Shown piece after piece: positions 40,807-42,560 of a stretch of DNA of 42,560 nucleotides. The notes below the pieces were generated by a model. It did not search any database. It was not told the origin of the DNA and saw nothing but the letters and a program-made list of their open reading frames with translations. Position numbers and translations under genes: made by a program. How positions within the stretch are numbered: the first letter of the stretch is position 1; each line of letters begins with the position of its first letter. The DNA comes from Deltaproteobacteria bacterium. GTDB lineage: Bacteria > Desulfobacterota > Desulfobulbia > Desulfobulbales > Desulfurivibrionaceae. The DNA is taken from assembly GCA_021802645.1 (NCBI GenBank), contig JAJZRO010000020.1, forward strand, positions 1 through 42,560. Reading direction: 5' to 3'.

Positions 40807-42267
40807 TCAGGCCAGGGCGGGTTTCTTGCCGACCAGGTCCAGCCGCTGCTCCAGGTTGAAGGCAAGGCGCAGCAGCTTTTCCTCGGCAAAGGGAGCGGCC
40901 TGGAGCTGCACGCCGATGGGCAGGCCGGCAGTGCTCAGACCGCAGGGGACCGAGATGCCCGGCAGCCCGGCCAGGTTGGTCGGGATGGTCAGGGCGTCGG
41001 AAAGATACATGGCCAGGGGGTCGCTGGCCTTCTCGCCGAGCCGCCAGGCCGGGGTCGGCGCCACCGGCGAAAGCAGGGCGTCGCACTGGGCCAGGGCCTT
41101 GGTGAAATCCTCGACGATCAGGGTGCGCACCTGGGAGGCCTTCTTGTAGTAGGCGTCGTAGTAGCCGGAGGAGAGGGCGTAGGTGCCGATGATGATGCGG
41201 CGCTTCACCTCGGGGCCAAAGCCCTGGGAACGGCTCTGACAGAACATGTCGTGCAGGGTGTCGGCGGCAAGATCGCGATAGCCGAAGCGCACCCCGTCGT
41301 AGCGGGCCAGGTTGGAACTGGCCTCGGCCGGGGCGATGATGTAATAGGCCGCCACCCCGTATTCGGTATGGGGCAACGACACCTCGACCGCCTCCGCCCC
41401 GGCCGCTTCGAGCTGACGGATGGCGTTCCGCACCGCCGCCTCCACCTCCGGGTCGAGGCCGGCGCCGAAATATTCCTTGGGGATGCCGATCTTCATGCCG
41501 GCCACCCCCTCGACCAGGGCGGCGGTGTAGTCGGGCACCGGCGCATTGATCGAGGTGGAATCCCGCTGGTCATGGCCGCTGATGGCCTGAAGCATGATGG
41601 CGGCATCGCGCACGTCCTTGGTGAGCGGGCCGACCTGATCGAGCGAGGAGGCATAGGCCAAGAGGCCGTAGCGGGAGACCCGGCCATAGGTGGGCTTGAT
41701 GCCCACCACCCCGCAGTGCGAGGCGGGCTGGCGGATGGAGCCGCCGGTGTCGGAGCCCAGCGCGGCGATGCACTCATCCGCAGCCACCGCCGCGGCGGAA
41801 CCGCCGCTGGAGCCACCGCAGATGGCGTCAAGCCGCCAGGGGTTGCGCGGCACCGTGTAGGCGCAATTCTCGTTGGAGGAACCCATGGCGAACTCGTCCA
41901 TGCTCGCCTTGCCCACCAGCACCGCGCCAGCGGCCTTGAATTTTTCGATCACGGCCGCATCGTAGGGCGGCAGGAAATTCTCGAGAATCTTCGAGCCGCA
42001 GGTGGTGCGCAACCCTTTGGTGCAGAGCACGTCCTTGATCGCGAGCGGAATCCCGCACAGGGGATTGGTTTCGCCGGCGGCCAGCCGCTGGTCGGCGGCT
42101 TCGGCCTGGGCCAGGGCGCCCTCGCGGTCGAGGGTGATGTAGGCCTGCACGCGCCCCTCCACCGCGGCGATGCGGGCGAGCACCGATTCGGTGAGCTGCC
42201 GGGCAGTAATCTCCCGGCGGACGAGCAGGGCATGCAGCTCATGTATGGTCAGGCTGGCAAGTTCCAT
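40807..42267 (-). CDS. gatA: Asp-tRNA(Asn)/Glu-tRNA(Gln) amidotransferase subunit A
   Basis: GatA is the amidase subunit of GatCAB, releasing ammonia from glutamine to convert mischarged Glu-tRNA(Gln) and/or Asp-tRNA(Asn). The 486-aa protein has the Ser-Ser-Lys triad in the usual places: lysine in [12 protein letters not shown] and serines in [12 protein letters not shown] and [13 protein letters not shown] start at ATG 42267, with GAGG 6 nt upstream. Length is typical. It follows gatC by 83 nt. Confidence 0.97.
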   Translation of the reverse strand: MELASLTIHELHALLVRREITARQLTESVLARIAAVEGRVQAYITLDREGALAQAEAADQRLAAGETNPLCGIPLAIKDVLCTKGLRTTCGSKILENFLPPYDAAVIEKFKAAGAVLVGKASMDEFAMGSSNENCAYTVPRNPWRLDAICGGSSGGSAAAVAADECIAALGSDTGGSIRQPASHCGVVGIKPTYGRVSRYGLLAYASSLDQVGPLTKDVRDAAIMLQAISGHDQRDSTSINAPVPDYTAALVEGVAGMKIGIPKEYFGAGLDPEVEAAVRNAIRQLEAAGAEAVEVSLPHTEYGVAAYYIIAPAEASSNLARYDGVRFGYRDLAADTLHDMFCQSRSQGFGPEVKRRIIIGTYALSSGYYDAYYKKASQVRTLIVEDFTKALAQCDALLSPVAPTPAWRLGEKASDPLAMYLSDALTIPTNLAGLPGISVPCGLSTAGLPIGVQLQAAPFAEEKLLRLAFNLEQRLDLVGKKPALA

Positions 42268-42350
42268 GATATCCTCGACAACCGGCACGCGACGACGAAC
42301 CGCAGGTCGTTCCTTGCCCTACGCGCCTCCGGCGTGCCAAACGGTTGGGG

Positions 42351-42560
42351 TTAAATGACCTTGGGGACCACAAAGGCTTCGCCGTTCACCCGCGGCCCGT
42401 TGGCCAGCGCCTCCTGCTGGGAGAGCGACGGCTGGACCACATCGTCGCGGAAGGCGTTGGTCACGTCCAGGGCGTGGGTGGTGGGCGTCACCCCGGCGGT
42501 GTCGAGAACATTGAGTTTCTCGACATAGGCGAGGATGCGGCCCAACTGCTCGGTGGTCGG
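42351..42560 (-). CDS. gatC: Asp-tRNA(Asn)/Glu-tRNA(Gln) amidotransferase subunit C (5' end outside window)
   Basis: Only the last 69 residues are present; the start lies beyond the right edge. The fragment LGRILAYVEKLNVLDTAGV, then RDDVV and GEAFVVPKVI, is the conserved C-terminal half of GatC, which wraps around GatA and stabilises the complex. It is the first gene of the visible gatC-gatA-hisC-cmk-pilZ series. Confidence 0.93.
   Translation of the reverse strand, partial: PTTEQLGRILAYVEKLNVLDTAGVTPTTHALDVTNAFRDDVVQPSLSQQEALANGPRVNGEAFVVPKVI

Overview
The window is a GC-rich chromosomal segment, probably from a sulfate-reducing or sulfur-metabolising member of the Desulfobacterota (the Desulfobulbus/Desulfurivibrio side of the old Deltaproteobacteria). 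The pointers are a small siroheme sulfite-reductase-like protein, a YedF/cysteine-desulfurase pair, a dCache_3-type GGDEF-EAL sensor, an eight-haem membrane cytochrome, and fused ispDF. This placement is inference from gene content. Most of the segment is densely packed core metabolism. Three stretches (about 300-2,620, 12,140-13,250 and 31,260-31,980) are lower in GC and more accessory in character.

Layout. 1-2,640: an AT-rich lipoprotein, a cyclopropane-fatty-acid synthase and a cysteine-rich exported peptide. 2,672-6,816 (minus): a lower-glycolysis operon gap-rimI-pgk-tpiA-secG ending in tRNA-Leu(GAG) and two tandem terminators. 6,990-9,456: rmuC, then the divergent siroheme protein behind what looks like a class II FNR/HcpR-type promoter. 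9,525-12,011: a CAT-anticodon tRNA, a Nif3-family protein, a zinc-ribbon coiled-coil protein and an RNase HI-like protein. 12,290-13,224: a lone AT-rich gene flanked by attC-like boxes, resembling a stray integron cassette. 13,328-18,360: rnpB, ispDF, thpR (opposite strand) and aroD-aroE-aroA. 18,381-23,316 (minus): a 1,084-aa diguanylate cyclase/phosphodiesterase and pgi.

23,586-29,705: a J-domain protein, an M48 protease with a TPR tail, a corrinoid adenosyltransferase, a flavodoxin-like protein (minus), a metallophosphoesterase and a protoporphyrinogen oxidase. 29,696-31,253 (minus): a small zinc-finger protein and a somewhat divergent dnaA. 31,254-31,978 is a non-coding, partly AT-rich gap. 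31,979-35,700 encodes two CydA-like membrane proteins, the second fused to an eight-haem c-type cytochrome. This is the most unusual module here and is probably a quinol-linked electron-transfer complex. 35,765-38,577 (minus): yedF, a cysteine desulfurase and srkA. 38,588-42,560 (minus): gatC (cut by the window end), gatA, hisC, cmk and a PilZ gene.

Two themes recur. First, terminators or structured RNA 3' ends with their U-tracts stop only about 10-12 nt before the start codons of nif3, ispDF and yedF, leaving no room for a separate promoter and suggesting read-through or attenuation. Second, c-di-GMP signalling is represented by an apparently bifunctional GGDEF-EAL enzyme and a PilZ receptor. 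All family calls come from reading motifs. No database search was run.
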